NCBI GenBank assembly: GCA_002325605.1
Contig: DCSM01000098.1
Location: 29,318 to 56,000, forward strand
DNA length: 26,683 nucleotides
Origin: Chloroflexaceae bacterium UBA1466
Lineage (GTDB): Bacteria; Chloroflexota; Chloroflexia; Chloroflexales; Chloroflexaceae
Reading direction: 5' to 3'
The notes under the pieces are model-generated. The model saw nothing but the letters and a program-made list of their open reading frames with translations. It was not told the origin of the DNA and did no database searches. Position 1 is the first letter of the stretch. The number at the start of each line of letters is the position of its first letter. Position numbers and translations under genes: made by a program. Positions 8,829 to 16,518 of the stretch are shown one piece after another.

Positions 8829-9128
8829 CTACCACATCCCTGGCTTGCGAGCTTGCAGCTTGACGCGCTCTAGCGTTTCGGCCAGTTGCCCAGGTTTGGC
8901 CTCAATTTGCCCATCAGGCCCTTTTGGTAGGATAATCACCCAAACTTTACCATTCCACCAAACCCGATTGGGGCCCGCCAGAGTCTCAAATTTGAGTTCG
9001 GGACGTTTGAAATCGTGATTAAAAAAGAGCATGGCCCACGAGAAGAGACCATCTAATTCACTATGAAGCTCACTACGGAGCATATTACTGAAGATTTGAA
9101 GGGCTTTCGCTATCTTTTGCTCATCCAT
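8829..9128 (-). CDS. Small hypothetical protein
   Basis: A 99-residue protein that I do not recognise. The N-terminal half looks helical (MDEQKIAKALQIFSNML), and the centre is rich in aromatic residues ('VWWNGKVWVIILPKG'), suggesting a small alpha-beta fold. No catalytic or metal-binding motif is seen. GAGGT just upstream supports ATG 9128. It lies nine bases after the flavin reductase-like gene and three before the methyltransferase, so it belongs to the same transcript. Confidence 0.65.
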   Translation of the reverse strand: MDEQKIAKALQIFSNMLRSELHSELDGLFSWAMLFFNHDFKRPELKFETLAGPNRVWWNGKVWVIILPKGPDGQIEAKPGQLAETLERVKLQARKPGMW

Positions 9129-9137
9129 TTTTATACC

Positions 9138-9767
9138 TCACGAGGGTGGTTGATAGGTTTTACGTTCCAAAGCAAAAAAGTCATTGAGATGACAGAATTC
9201 CTTTCCCGCCAAACGCCCAATAGGTTGTAACTTCTGCAAATCAACATAGTTTCGTTCATTGAGAATGTCATCTTGAACAAAGATATGTTGAATAAGCCCA
9301 ATAATTAACGTTGCACTGCCTGGCCCCTCACCGATAGGCACAGTTGTATGCAGTTTGCATTCAAAACAAACAGGCGATTCAGCGACACGCGGCGGTTTAA
9401 CGACTTTACTGGGAATTGGCGTTAGTTCCGCAACCCTAAACTCATCAATCGCTTCAGGAAAATCCGTCGCGGTCTCATTCATCGCCAAAACGGTCTTTTC
9501 AGTCACAATATTGACGACAAATTCACCTAATTCGAGGATATTGCGAAGGGTATCCTTCTTTTTCGTCGGGTGAAAGGGCGTAAAAGTAACAGCAAAGCAA
9601 AGCGATGGTGGATTTGACGATATACCCGTAAAAAAACTAAAGGGCGCGAGATTATGCTGCCCAGCGCGATTTTGCGTACTTACCCAAGCGATAGGGCGCG
9701 GCACAATGCAGCCCGTCATCAATTTGTAGGTCTCAGGTTGCCCGATTTCAAAAGGATTGAATTCCAT
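9138..9767 (-). CDS. Flavin reductase-like FMN-binding split-barrel protein (DIM6/NTAB type)
   Basis: A 209-residue protein of the flavin reductase-like family: FMN-binding split barrels that work as flavin reductases or flavoproteins of unknown substrate. Characteristic segments are 'LMTGCIVPRPIAWVST' (about 16-31), 'NLAPFSFFTGISSNPPSLCF' (about 39-58) and 'FVVNIVT' near residue 84. The start ATG 9767 is backed by AAGGAG on the minus strand. Given the F420 genes upstream in the same run, a deazaflavin-linked role is possible but the family usually uses FMN. It follows pabA by 12 bases. Confidence 0.85.
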   Translation of the reverse strand: MEFNPFEIGQPETYKLMTGCIVPRPIAWVSTQNRAGQHNLAPFSFFTGISSNPPSLCFAVTFTPFHPTKKKDTLRNILELGEFVVNIVTEKTVLAMNETATDFPEAIDEFRVAELTPIPSKVVKPPRVAESPVCFECKLHTTVPIGEGPGSATLIIGLIQHIFVQDDILNERNYVDLQKLQPIGRLAGKEFCHLNDFFALERKTYQPPS

Positions 9768-9779
9768 AAGATGCTCCTT

Positions 9780-10346
9780 TTAATTCGCAAGGAAATTGCG
9801 TAAAAGCATTTTACCGTCGGGAGTCATTATTGATTCAGGGTGAAATTGAATTCCCTCAATCGGATATTCACGGTGACGAACCCCCATAATCAAATTATCT
9901 TCGGTCCAAGCAGTGATTTCTAGCTCATCTGGCAAATTATCACGCTGAATAATTAGCGAATGATAGCGGGTAGCAGTGAACGGCATCGGTAAATTAGCAT
10001 AAAGCCCTTGGCCATGATGATGAATTTGGGAAAGTTTCCCGTGCATAAGATAAGGAGCGCGAATAACAGCGCCGCCATAAGCCGCTCCAATAGATTGATG
10101 CCCCAGACAAACCCCAAGTAACGGGATCTGCGGGCCTAACTCTTGAATGAGTTGCACGCTAATGCCCGCTTCGGCGGGAGTACAGGGGCCAGGGCTAATT
10201 ACAATGCGATCTGGCTTCAAATTAGCTATTTCCTGGACGCTGATTTTATCGTTTCGGTGAACCTCTACCGTTGCGCCTAGTTCACAAAGATATTGGTAGA
10301 GGTTGTAAGTGAAAGAATCGTAATTATCGAGCAAGAGGACGTGCAT
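9780..10346 (-). CDS. pabA: Glutamine amidotransferase of anthranilate/aminodeoxychorismate synthase
   Basis: The 188-residue class I glutamine amidotransferase hydrolyses glutamine and passes ammonia to a chorismate-using partner, TrpE (tryptophan) or PabB (folate). Nucleophile Cys80 lies in 'GVCLGHQ', and the His169-Glu171 pair in 'FHPES'. 'LLDNYDSFTYNL' at the N-terminus is the family signature. TrpG and PabA cannot be told apart by sequence alone and many bacteria share one subunit. No trpE, pabB or pabC gene lies next to it here, so the symbol is a best guess. AGGAG lies shortly before ATG 10346; the ParA gene's stop directly abuts the start with no gap. Confidence 0.9.
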   Translation of the reverse strand: MHVLLLDNYDSFTYNLYQYLCELGATVEVHRNDKISVQEIANLKPDRIVISPGPCTPAEAGISVQLIQELGPQIPLLGVCLGHQSIGAAYGGAVIRAPYLMHGKLSQIHHHGQGLYANLPMPFTATRYHSLIIQRDNLPDELEITAWTEDNLIMGVRHREYPIEGIQFHPESIMTPDGKMLLRNFLAN

Positions 10347-11369
10347 TTAGATCTCCTTTTGCGGTATTAGAATAGGAACATCTAATCCTACTCTTTCAGC
10401 AATTTTTCGGGCGAGTTGCTCAAAATCATGATGGGCGGACCGAACGGCAGCAAGTTGTGAACCAATGGCTCCATCCGCCGATTTAAGAAAAAAGATTGGC
10501 TTTCGAGCCTCTTGAGCCATTGGCATAAGGCTTCGGTAATGTTTCAAATGAGCTAAACAGTGTTGATCTTCTTCTATTTTAGGAATGTTACCTTCAAATT
10601 TACCCAAAACAGCTTTTTGATAAACTTCAGGAATGCGACTCATCCATTTCTCATACGCTTTCACAGGTTGTCCAGAGACTACGGAGTGTTGAAGAACAAT
10701 ATAACCAACAGGTTCCATTTTTCCTTGCGGTAGGTCAATATCTTTCATGGGGTTTTTCTTAAAGCGATCTGCCCATTTTTCCCGCCAATCCCGTAGGGTT
10801 GGGCCAAGATTCTTTAAGCCTTGCAGCGAAAAAAGGTCTGGCGAAAGGGGAATAACCACATAATCTGAAGCAATAAGAGCCGCACGATTGATTGCGCCAC
10901 GATTTGGCCCCACATCAACCAGAATTATATCAGATTCTGCTACTTTAGCTGCTTTTTGAAGAATGCGCCAGAAGGCTGAAATGATGCGAAAGGCTCTTTT
11001 ATCCCCTTCCAAGCACTTTGGCCACACCTCTGAAAGCTGATCTTCAAAACTTGAGAGGGCTAAATCCCCAAGGATAATTTTGAGATTATATTCAAGCTCT
11101 TCCATGTGAGGATTAGCTATATCGCCAGTGGCATCTATCAGGGGTTGAACAGACCCAAAAATTGTCTTTTGGGAATAGTTTTCATTAGACCAAAGATCTT
11201 CTAATCGTTCTTCATTAAGAAAAGCGGCTGTGAGATTAGCTTGGGGATCAAGATCAGCCGTAAGAACGTGAAGCCCTAACGTTGCATACATCCACGATAG
11301 ATGATAGACCAAAGAAGTTTTGCCTACTCCTCCTTTGTTGTTAAAGAAAGCAATAACAGGCTTATTCAT
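10347..11369 (-). CDS. ParA-family (MinD/ParA-like) ATPase
   Basis: A 340-residue deviant Walker A ATPase. Residues 11-19 read NKGGVGKTS with the signature lysine at 12; 'TADLDPQANLT' (about 38-47) is the A' region and 'DIILVDVGPNRGAINRA' the Walker B/switch. The length exceeds that of many ParA proteins because of an inserted region before about residue 150 and a helical C-terminus. There is no ParB gene or visible parS cluster here, so a partition role is not supported. It overlaps the AlbA_2/HATPase gene by eight bases and its stop touches pabA. It is the last member of the AT-rich four-gene cassette. Confidence 0.85.
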   Translation of the reverse strand: MNKPVIAFFNNKGGVGKTSLVYHLSWMYATLGLHVLTADLDPQANLTAAFLNEERLEDLWSNENYSQKTIFGSVQPLIDATGDIANPHMEELEYNLKIILGDLALSSFEDQLSEVWPKCLEGDKRAFRIISAFWRILQKAAKVAESDIILVDVGPNRGAINRAALIASDYVVIPLSPDLFSLQGLKNLGPTLRDWREKWADRFKKNPMKDIDLPQGKMEPVGYIVLQHSVVSGQPVKAYEKWMSRIPEVYQKAVLGKFEGNIPKIEEDQHCLAHLKHYRSLMPMAQEARKPIFFLKSADGAIGSQLAAVRSAHHDFEQLARKIAERVGLDVPILIPQKEI

Positions 11370-12564
11370 GGTTTTTTCCTATTATAACGAGAATATGAGT
11401 GTCTTCAACAACAAACTCTAAGAGAGGATTCCTGTTTTTTGCGAGTTCTCTTTGGGCAATAGGAATTCCAACCCCAAAACGTTGCACATAACCGAGGTTT
11501 TTCATTGCGCCTGCAAGGTTTGGATTGCGATAATCATTGATTCCTTGCCCAAAGTTTTGCCGCGTTACCTGCCCAAAAGGCCCGCCAGGATTGTGCATTT
11601 CTATGCGGTCACGAAACCAATAGATTTTAATTGGGGCATTAGTTCCCTCATAATTTCGATGTAAAACTGCATTTCGGGCTAATTGCTGGAGGGCAATCAG
11701 CGGATAATCGGGATATTGAAGCTCTATCGGGTCAGCAGTGATGTCTGAAGCTATAGAAATATGCGCTCGAAAGATATTTTCTAACATTTGCAACATTTCA
11801 GATAATGCACCGCTTATTTCTTTTTGATCTTTTATTGGATCATTAAGTTCTGGCCCATCAAAACGCACAAACTGAATATACGCTCCAGGAATGAAGCTGC
11901 AAGGGTCTTTGCCAGCCACCAGAAGCCCTAAAACTGTCGGTCTAAGTGGTGCTTCAGCCGATTCTTTTGTTGCAAAGCGCATTGAAACAAGTTGTTGCTC
12001 TATGGAACGCTCATTTTGCTCAAGAACATCTATTGGAAGTGCTGAAGGAAGATAAATTCGACGAAAAAGATCAAGATCGAGATCATCTAAAGTAGCATAC
12101 GAAATAGGCTGAAGATCAAAAGGCAGGTCTTTTGAACGCCGTTTTTCATTCAATAAGCGTTCTTCTTGGGCGGTAGCTTGGCGCGTTGTTGGCCCAACTC
12201 TTATCCAGGCTCGCCCATCATAGCGCACAGGGGTATTTTCTGAAGGTTCAACGAAAATAACCGCAATTTCACAACCTTTCAAGGTCTTCTTTTGCACTTT
12301 TAGTACTGGAAAAGGTAAGATATTGCCATCTGAACGGATACTTGCAAGAGTTATTAAAAGTTTATCGTCTATTGAGAGATTAGCACAAGTTCCATTGTCA
12401 TTGATGCCAACAAAAACAACTCCTGGCTGCTTATGATTTGGAAAATCATTTGCGAAAGCACAAATAGCCTTACAAATCTTGTCTTTACTTGAAATAGAGG
12501 CTTTACGCTCCACTCGATCTGACTCTAAATCGTTCAACAAGCGCTCTAATTCTTCATCATTCAT
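11362..12564 (-). CDS. AlbA_2 domain / HATPase-like (COG2865) protein
   Basis: A 400-residue protein of the COG2865 group (often annotated as transcriptional regulator or RecG-related). The N-terminal third matches the Schlafen-type AlbA_2 domain: 'ESDRVERKAS' near residue 15, 'GVVFVGINDNG' near 50 and 'YIRVGPTT'-like 'AWIRVGPTTRQAT' near 120. The C-terminal part matches HATPase_c_4: 'LARNAVLHRNY' near 300, 'RDRIEMHNPGG' and 'RFGVGIPIAQREL'. ATG 12564 is preferred to the upstream ATG 12597 because GGAG precedes it. Related proteins are found in defence loci and in toxin-antitoxin-like regulators; function unknown here. It follows the TOPRIM gene by 54 bases and overlaps parA by eight. Confidence 0.82.
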   Translation of the reverse strand: MNDEELERLLNDLESDRVERKASISSKDKICKAICAFANDFPNHKQPGVVFVGINDNGTCANLSIDDKLLITLASIRSDGNILPFPVLKVQKKTLKGCEIAVIFVEPSENTPVRYDGRAWIRVGPTTRQATAQEERLLNEKRRSKDLPFDLQPISYATLDDLDLDLFRRIYLPSALPIDVLEQNERSIEQQLVSMRFATKESAEAPLRPTVLGLLVAGKDPCSFIPGAYIQFVRFDGPELNDPIKDQKEISGALSEMLQMLENIFRAHISIASDITADPIELQYPDYPLIALQQLARNAVLHRNYEGTNAPIKIYWFRDRIEMHNPGGPFGQVTRQNFGQGINDYRNPNLAGAMKNLGYVQRFGVGIPIAQRELAKNRNPLLEFVVEDTHILVIIGKNHE

Positions 12565-12618
12565 AATGGTCTCCAGAGCAATTAGTAAACCCTTCAAAGA
12601 CTAAGAATCGGTTGTTTT

Positions 12619-13281
12619 TCACATCTCTTGCACTATTTTTAGGATTGGTTCAAAAGCAAAATGTTGAAAATTCCATACACCTTCCAGGGCTGCAATCCCA
12701 GGATCGCGGTCTGCTTCTTCAAAAGTGGCCAAAAAAGCATGAATCTGCGCTTTGCTTAAAATCCGTGGTGGTGGACGATGGGCTGCTTTTTTAAGAGTTT
12801 CGATTGCATTTTCAATGTATTTAATCGCTAAAGACAGAAGAGGATCATCGGCACTCATTTGAAGAAGTAAGTCTTCTAAAGCTCCTTTTTGTTCAAAAAG
12901 AGGAATAACAATCACGCTAACTTTGATGCTTTTGCCAAAACTTGTTGGCCCTTCAACAAATTCCAAAGGCTTTTTGGGCGCAGGAAGACCGACATTCTTA
13001 TTGCTTAAAGCGCTACAAACCGAATCAAAAGCACCTTTGGGATTGCCATCAGCATCGCGGGCAATGATGAGACTTTGAACAGGTAAATCTGGCTGACGCA
13101 CAATAACCTCAAGTAAAGCACGTAATCTATCTTTCCCATTCATTGGAATAACTTGCGTATCAGTTCTTTTTAAGGAATTTAACAAAGCATCAAAGAAATC
13201 TTTATCTGTTTTACCCTCGACAATGAGCAATTTCGCTTTTTCAATCGTGAAAGGCTTAGTTTTTGCTTCTTTCTTAGTCAT
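12619..13281 (-). CDS. DUF3226-type TOPRIM protein, partner of the ATPase
   Basis: A 220-residue protein with a TOPRIM-like core: 'LLIVEGKTDKDFF' (about 18-30, catalytic-type Glu22) and 'IIARDADG' (about 72-79) giving the Asp76-x-Asp78 pair that binds metal in TOPRIM nucleases and primases. The pattern fits DUF3226. Such proteins pair with ABC/OLD-like ATPases, as in the PARIS system where the TOPRIM partner is DUF4435. The start codon overlaps the stop of the ATPase gene by one base (TAATG), which argues for a fixed stoichiometric complex. That it is an active nuclease is inference; the key acids are present. Confidence 0.82.
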   Translation of the reverse strand: MTKKEAKTKPFTIEKAKLLIVEGKTDKDFFDALLNSLKRTDTQVIPMNGKDRLRALLEVIVRQPDLPVQSLIIARDADGNPKGAFDSVCSALSNKNVGLPAPKKPLEFVEGPTSFGKSIKVSVIVIPLFEQKGALEDLLLQMSADDPLLSLAIKYIENAIETLKKAAHRPPPRILSKAQIHAFLATFEEADRDPGIAALEGVWNFQHFAFEPILKIVQEM

Positions 13282-14420
13282 TAGCGCATCTCCAAACCCA
13301 TCTCAAACCCTGTTGCAAGCATCTCTGCTGTATAATCTACGACTCGCGTTGTTTCCCCTATTCTATCAAAACGATAGGCTTTAAGATCATCAGTATAGCC
13401 CAAGGCTTCAATTGCTTCATGAATAGCTTGAATGCACTCATAACTATGCGTTGCCGCAAAGATTTGAACATCTAAACGCCGCGCAGTCTCTGCAATCATC
13501 TTCCATAAAGCAACTAAAACTGAATAATGCAGCCCGCTTTCGGCTTCATCAATCATGACAATGCCACCTTTACTATTCAAAATAGCGAGAACAATTGAAA
13601 GAATCCGTGTTGTTCCCTCGCCCATCAATGAAATTGGAATTAGATGGTCTGTGCCGAGATCACCATAAATGACACTTCCGCGTTGCGTTGCTGCAACTGT
13701 CAAACGTTTCAAACGAGGTTCAATAATCTGCATTGCAGTTAGAATCTCATCGTATCTTCCTCCAATATCTAGGCGGCTGAATCTTTGCGCTTCCTGACTT
13801 GTTGTAGTAATAACCTTTGCTGCCAAAAAAGCTACAGGAACATTATAGTTTAAGAGATCAGCGCTCCATTTTCCACAATGATCTTCGTATTGTGGATTAC
13901 TCTGATATGAATTTTTGAATTCCTCGGCAACATCTAAGCGTTTGGAATTAAATGTCTTTGATTGTTCTGACGATCTCCTTGGTAGCTTATCAGAAGACAT
14001 ATCACCTTCATACCTTGTAAAAGTAAGAAGAACACCAACTGTTTGTCTATTTAGTTCACTAATTTCACCAATTTCTAAATCTGTTTGTTGCTGTATAGCT
14101 TTTATCTTCAATTCTTTTGTGAAAAGAATAGCACCTTCTGCAACTTTAATTCTCAGAACTATATTCCTTGTGTTATTCCAATTATAGAAGAAAGAGTCCC
14201 AAAAATCAGGACTATCTGCATCTATATCATATCCTCTCTGAGAATTCAAAATTCGTAAAGCCGCTAAAGGGTCAGTAGGTGGCGCAAGGAGAAACAAAGC
14301 CTCCTGAATTACGGTTTTCCCGCTATTATTCTTGCCAAGCAAGATATTGATTCGACCTAAATCGTTGATTTCTACTTGCTTTAAGTTGCGAAAATGCTCA
14401 ATTTTAAGACTTTTAATCAT
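13281..14420 (-). CDS. ABC/OLD-like ATPase (AAA_15/AAA_21 type)
   Basis: A 379-residue ATPase with an SMC/RecF-like split head. It begins 'IKSLKIEHFRNLKQVEI'. Walker A is GKNNSGKT (29-36), the signature is 'SLMGEGTTRIL' (about 264-274), Walker B is 'GIVMIDEAESGLH' (about 286-298) and the H-loop is His325 in 'AATHS'. Between them (about 60-240) lies a variable insert without long coiled coil. No TOPRIM domain is fused, unlike OLD or GajA; it is instead encoded by the next gene. ATG 14420 overlaps the stop of the RNA methyltransferase (ATGA). Base composition is lower in G+C than its neighbours (one counted line was 30%). It was probably acquired, though the coupling looks settled. Confidence 0.88.
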   Translation of the reverse strand: MIKSLKIEHFRNLKQVEINDLGRINILLGKNNSGKTVIQEALFLLAPPTDPLAALRILNSQRGYDIDADSPDFWDSFFYNWNNTRNIVLRIKVAEGAILFTKELKIKAIQQQTDLEIGEISELNRQTVGVLLTFTRYEGDMSSDKLPRRSSEQSKTFNSKRLDVAEEFKNSYQSNPQYEDHCGKWSADLLNYNVPVAFLAAKVITTTSQEAQRFSRLDIGGRYDEILTAMQIIEPRLKRLTVAATQRGSVIYGDLGTDHLIPISLMGEGTTRILSIVLAILNSKGGIVMIDEAESGLHYSVLVALWKMIAETARRLDVQIFAATHSYECIQAIHEAIEALGYTDDLKAYRFDRIGETTRVVDYTAEMLATGFEMGLEMR

Positions 14421-15646
14421 GCAAAGACCTCTTTAAGTTCCAAAACAGCCAACATTTCAACGTGGGGAGTTTGGGGAAACATATCATAGCCGCGCAGCGT
14501 AGGAAGCTGATAACGCGCTGAAAGAAGGTTAATATCTTCCAATTGAGTAAGAGGATTACAAGAAACATAGATTATCCGCTGGGGTTGCAAGCGCAATAGC
14601 TCATTACAGACTTTTATTCCTAAGCCAGTACGCGGTGGGTCAGCGATAATCGTTTCAAAACTCTTTTCTGCTTGCTTTTCTAAGAAGATTTGGACATCTT
14701 CCGCAAGACTTTCAACGTTTTCTACACCAGCCGCAAGGATATTCTGCTGCGCGAGAATGGCACTTTCTTCGTAGGATTCAACCGTTACAACTTTCTCAAC
14801 CTTATCTGCCAGGTAAAGGGCAATTGTGCCAAATCCTCCATACAAATCGGCTATTTTTGCACTTTTCCCCACTTCTTCTTTGACCGCGTCAAGCAGCGGA
14901 AGGAGCAAATGAACATTATTTTGAAAGAAAGTATTTGGCCCAAGTTGCAAAATCAGTGGCCCGACTTGCATTGGCAATGTTTTCTCGCCCCAATATTGCA
15001 CTGAATCGCCAAAAGAAACGTCTGAAAGCCCATCATTCAAAAGCCACTGAAAACTCACTACGCCAGGCTGCGCCAAAGCTTCCGCAGCCAGTTGCGCCAT
15101 TCCTTCAACATAATCGCCTTTTGCCGTAATTGCAGCCACCAGAAAAGTATCTTGCGGGCTACGTCGCACGACCAAATAGCGCAAAAAGCCCGTATGATCA
15201 CGAAGATTATAGTCTGGAATATTCAATTCTTGCGCTTTATCCCAAACTTTGCGGACCGCCGCAAAAGCAATTGGTGGAATCAGATGACAAGTTTCTAAAT
15301 CTATAATGTAATTGAACTTTCGTCGCATTCGCAAACCAAAACGACCTTTAGTAGTTACATAATCCATGCGGGTGCGGTAGGCAAAAGGATTGGGCGAAGC
15401 TACAACCTCCAGCGCTTCGAGAGGAAAAGGAAGCAAAATCGCTTCATTTCGTGTTTCCCAAAGTTGTTGCAAAGCCTTAGTTTTAGCTGCGACTTGGTCG
15501 GGGTAAGCGCGATCTTGGAAAGAGCAGCCACCACAAAAACCGCTATGGGGACAAAGTGGCTCCGCGCTCGGACTCGCTTGAATCTGTTGACTAATCAAGG
15601 CCCGAAAAGACTTATTGGTGAAAGAAAAGGGTTTATTTAGGGACAT
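14417..15646 (-). CDS. 23S rRNA m5U methyltransferase (RlmC/RlmD family)
   Basis: A 409-residue SAM-dependent RNA (uracil-C5)-methyltransferase. A [4Fe-4S] site is seen as Cys32, Cys38, Cys41 and Cys119 (CX5CX2C plus 'LETCH'). The SAM domain has 'IADLYGGFGTIALYLA', 'IIADPPRTGLG' and catalytic 'YVSCNP' (nucleophile Cys363), with a terminal 'HVEMLAVL' that holds the general base Glu. The N-terminus is too short for the TRAM domain of RlmD, so it may act more like RlmC or as a dual enzyme; the modified uridine cannot be read. It overlaps the preceding small gene by ten bases and the ATPase gene by four. Confidence 0.92.
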   Translation of the reverse strand: MSLNKPFSFTNKSFRALISQQIQASPSAEPLCPHSGFCGGCSFQDRAYPDQVAAKTKALQQLWETRNEAILLPFPLEALEVVASPNPFAYRTRMDYVTTKGRFGLRMRRKFNYIIDLETCHLIPPIAFAAVRKVWDKAQELNIPDYNLRDHTGFLRYLVVRRSPQDTFLVAAITAKGDYVEGMAQLAAEALAQPGVVSFQWLLNDGLSDVSFGDSVQYWGEKTLPMQVGPLILQLGPNTFFQNNVHLLLPLLDAVKEEVGKSAKIADLYGGFGTIALYLADKVEKVVTVESYEESAILAQQNILAAGVENVESLAEDVQIFLEKQAEKSFETIIADPPRTGLGIKVCNELLRLQPQRIIYVSCNPLTQLEDINLLSARYQLPTLRGYDMFPQTPHVEMLAVLELKEVFA

Positions 15647-16083
15647 GGTTGCTCACTTGGCTGGGGTGGATCACGAATAATGATTTCTAAAGATGCGCCA
15701 TCTTTGAATTTGACAATTCGCCGATGCGTAGGAATATCACGATAAACTTTGCGGTACTCTCTCACGATGGAAAGACGTGTGCGATTCGGGGAAGTAAGGA
15801 TTTGTTCAACTGATTGCTCAATAACTTGCTCTTCATCGACTAAAACACAACGTTCTTTATCATCTTTAGGGCGTTCTATCGTGGGATAATCCTCTCTAAT
15901 TAGCCGATTGCCGTGGGCTGGGCCCATCATATAACCGATAAACTCCCCAATACCCAAAGGGGAAGTTGGAGATAAATGAAAGGTCAGCATACAGCAGCCA
16001 GGCATAAGGAGCGGTAAAAGAATGAGGAGAAGAGCCGCCGTATTTGAGCTACCGACAATGGCTACTTCTTTTGGACTGCCCAT
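15637..16083 (-). CDS. Small secreted or lipoprotein-like hypothetical protein
   Basis: A 148-residue protein that I do not recognise. A hydrophobic segment (about 15-30) ends in 'LLMPGCC', which could be a lipobox with Cys30 or Cys31 as the modified residue, or a plain membrane anchor. The remainder is charged and soluble-looking, ending in a proline-rich tail. The ribosome-binding site TAGGAGG right before ATG 16083 fixes the start. It follows the PPOX-type gene by 24 bases and overlaps the RNA methyltransferase gene by ten, so it is translated as part of the run. Confidence 0.65.
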   Translation of the reverse strand: MGSPKEVAIVGSSNTAALLLILLPLLMPGCCMLTFHLSPTSPLGIGEFIGYMMGPAHGNRLIREDYPTIERPKDDKERCVLVDEEQVIEQSVEQILTSPNRTRLSIVREYRKVYRDIPTHRRIVKFKDGASLEIIIRDPPQPSEQPCP

Positions 16084-16107
16084 GAAAACCTCCTAAAAAG
16101 TTTATTC

Positions 16108-16518
16108 CTAGCGAAACCCCAAGGCACTAATTCGCTCAAGCTGCATTCTTACCGTAATTCGGGCTTCTTTTTGATATTCAGCTAAGACTCGCGCTTCGCC
16201 TTCAACTTCGCCAAGATAGCGAATCGCTAATCGGCGCACATCTTCCTGGGCCAGCGCTTGATCTTCAATCAAAGTAGCTTTGCCATAAAGGGCTAAATAA
16301 CGATAGCCAGCCTCAATGATAAAGCCAATGCGCGGATCTCGCCGAAGATTATGGATTTTCTGTCGCCCTTGTTTGGTATTCAGCATTATTTCATTGCCTT
16401 GAAGCTCATACCACATCACTGTCAACTGAGGACTTCCATCTTTATTGATGGTAGTCATAACCGCAAAATGCGTTTCGGCTAAGAATTCGCGCATTGAAGA
16501 GGTAAGAACTGTTGTCAA
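16108..16518 (-). CDS. PPOX-class F420-dependent oxidoreductase (split barrel)
   Basis: A 136-residue split-barrel flavin/deazaflavin-dependent oxidoreductase. Family marks are 'MREFLAETHFAVMTTINKDGSPQLTVMW', broken here as 'FLAETHFAVMTT' and 'DGSPQLTVMWYEL', then 'RQKIHNLRRDPRIGF' and 'YLALYGKATL', which closely follow the F420-dependent PPOX (TIGR03618-like) pattern. I chose TTG 16518: it overlaps the stop of the LLM gene as TTGA and AAGGG lies eight bases before it. A TTG at 16536 would give six more residues. Its position directly after an F420-dependent LLM gene and the cof genes supports F420 rather than FMN. Confidence 0.82.
   Translation of the reverse strand: MTTVLTSSMREFLAETHFAVMTTINKDGSPQLTVMWYELQGNEIMLNTKQGRQKIHNLRRDPRIGFIIEAGYRYLALYGKATLIEDQALAQEDVRRLAIRYLGEVEGEARVLAEYQKEARITVRMQLERISALGFR

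Noticed and set aside
10347..11369. ParA-like gene as evidence of a plasmid or partition locus
   Set aside because: No parB, no clustered palindromes and no replication gene are near; surrounding genes are chromosomal.
12619..14420. Gabija (GajA/GajB) system
   Set aside because: GajA carries ATPase and TOPRIM in one chain and needs a UvrD-like helicase partner; here the domains are separate and no helicase is present.
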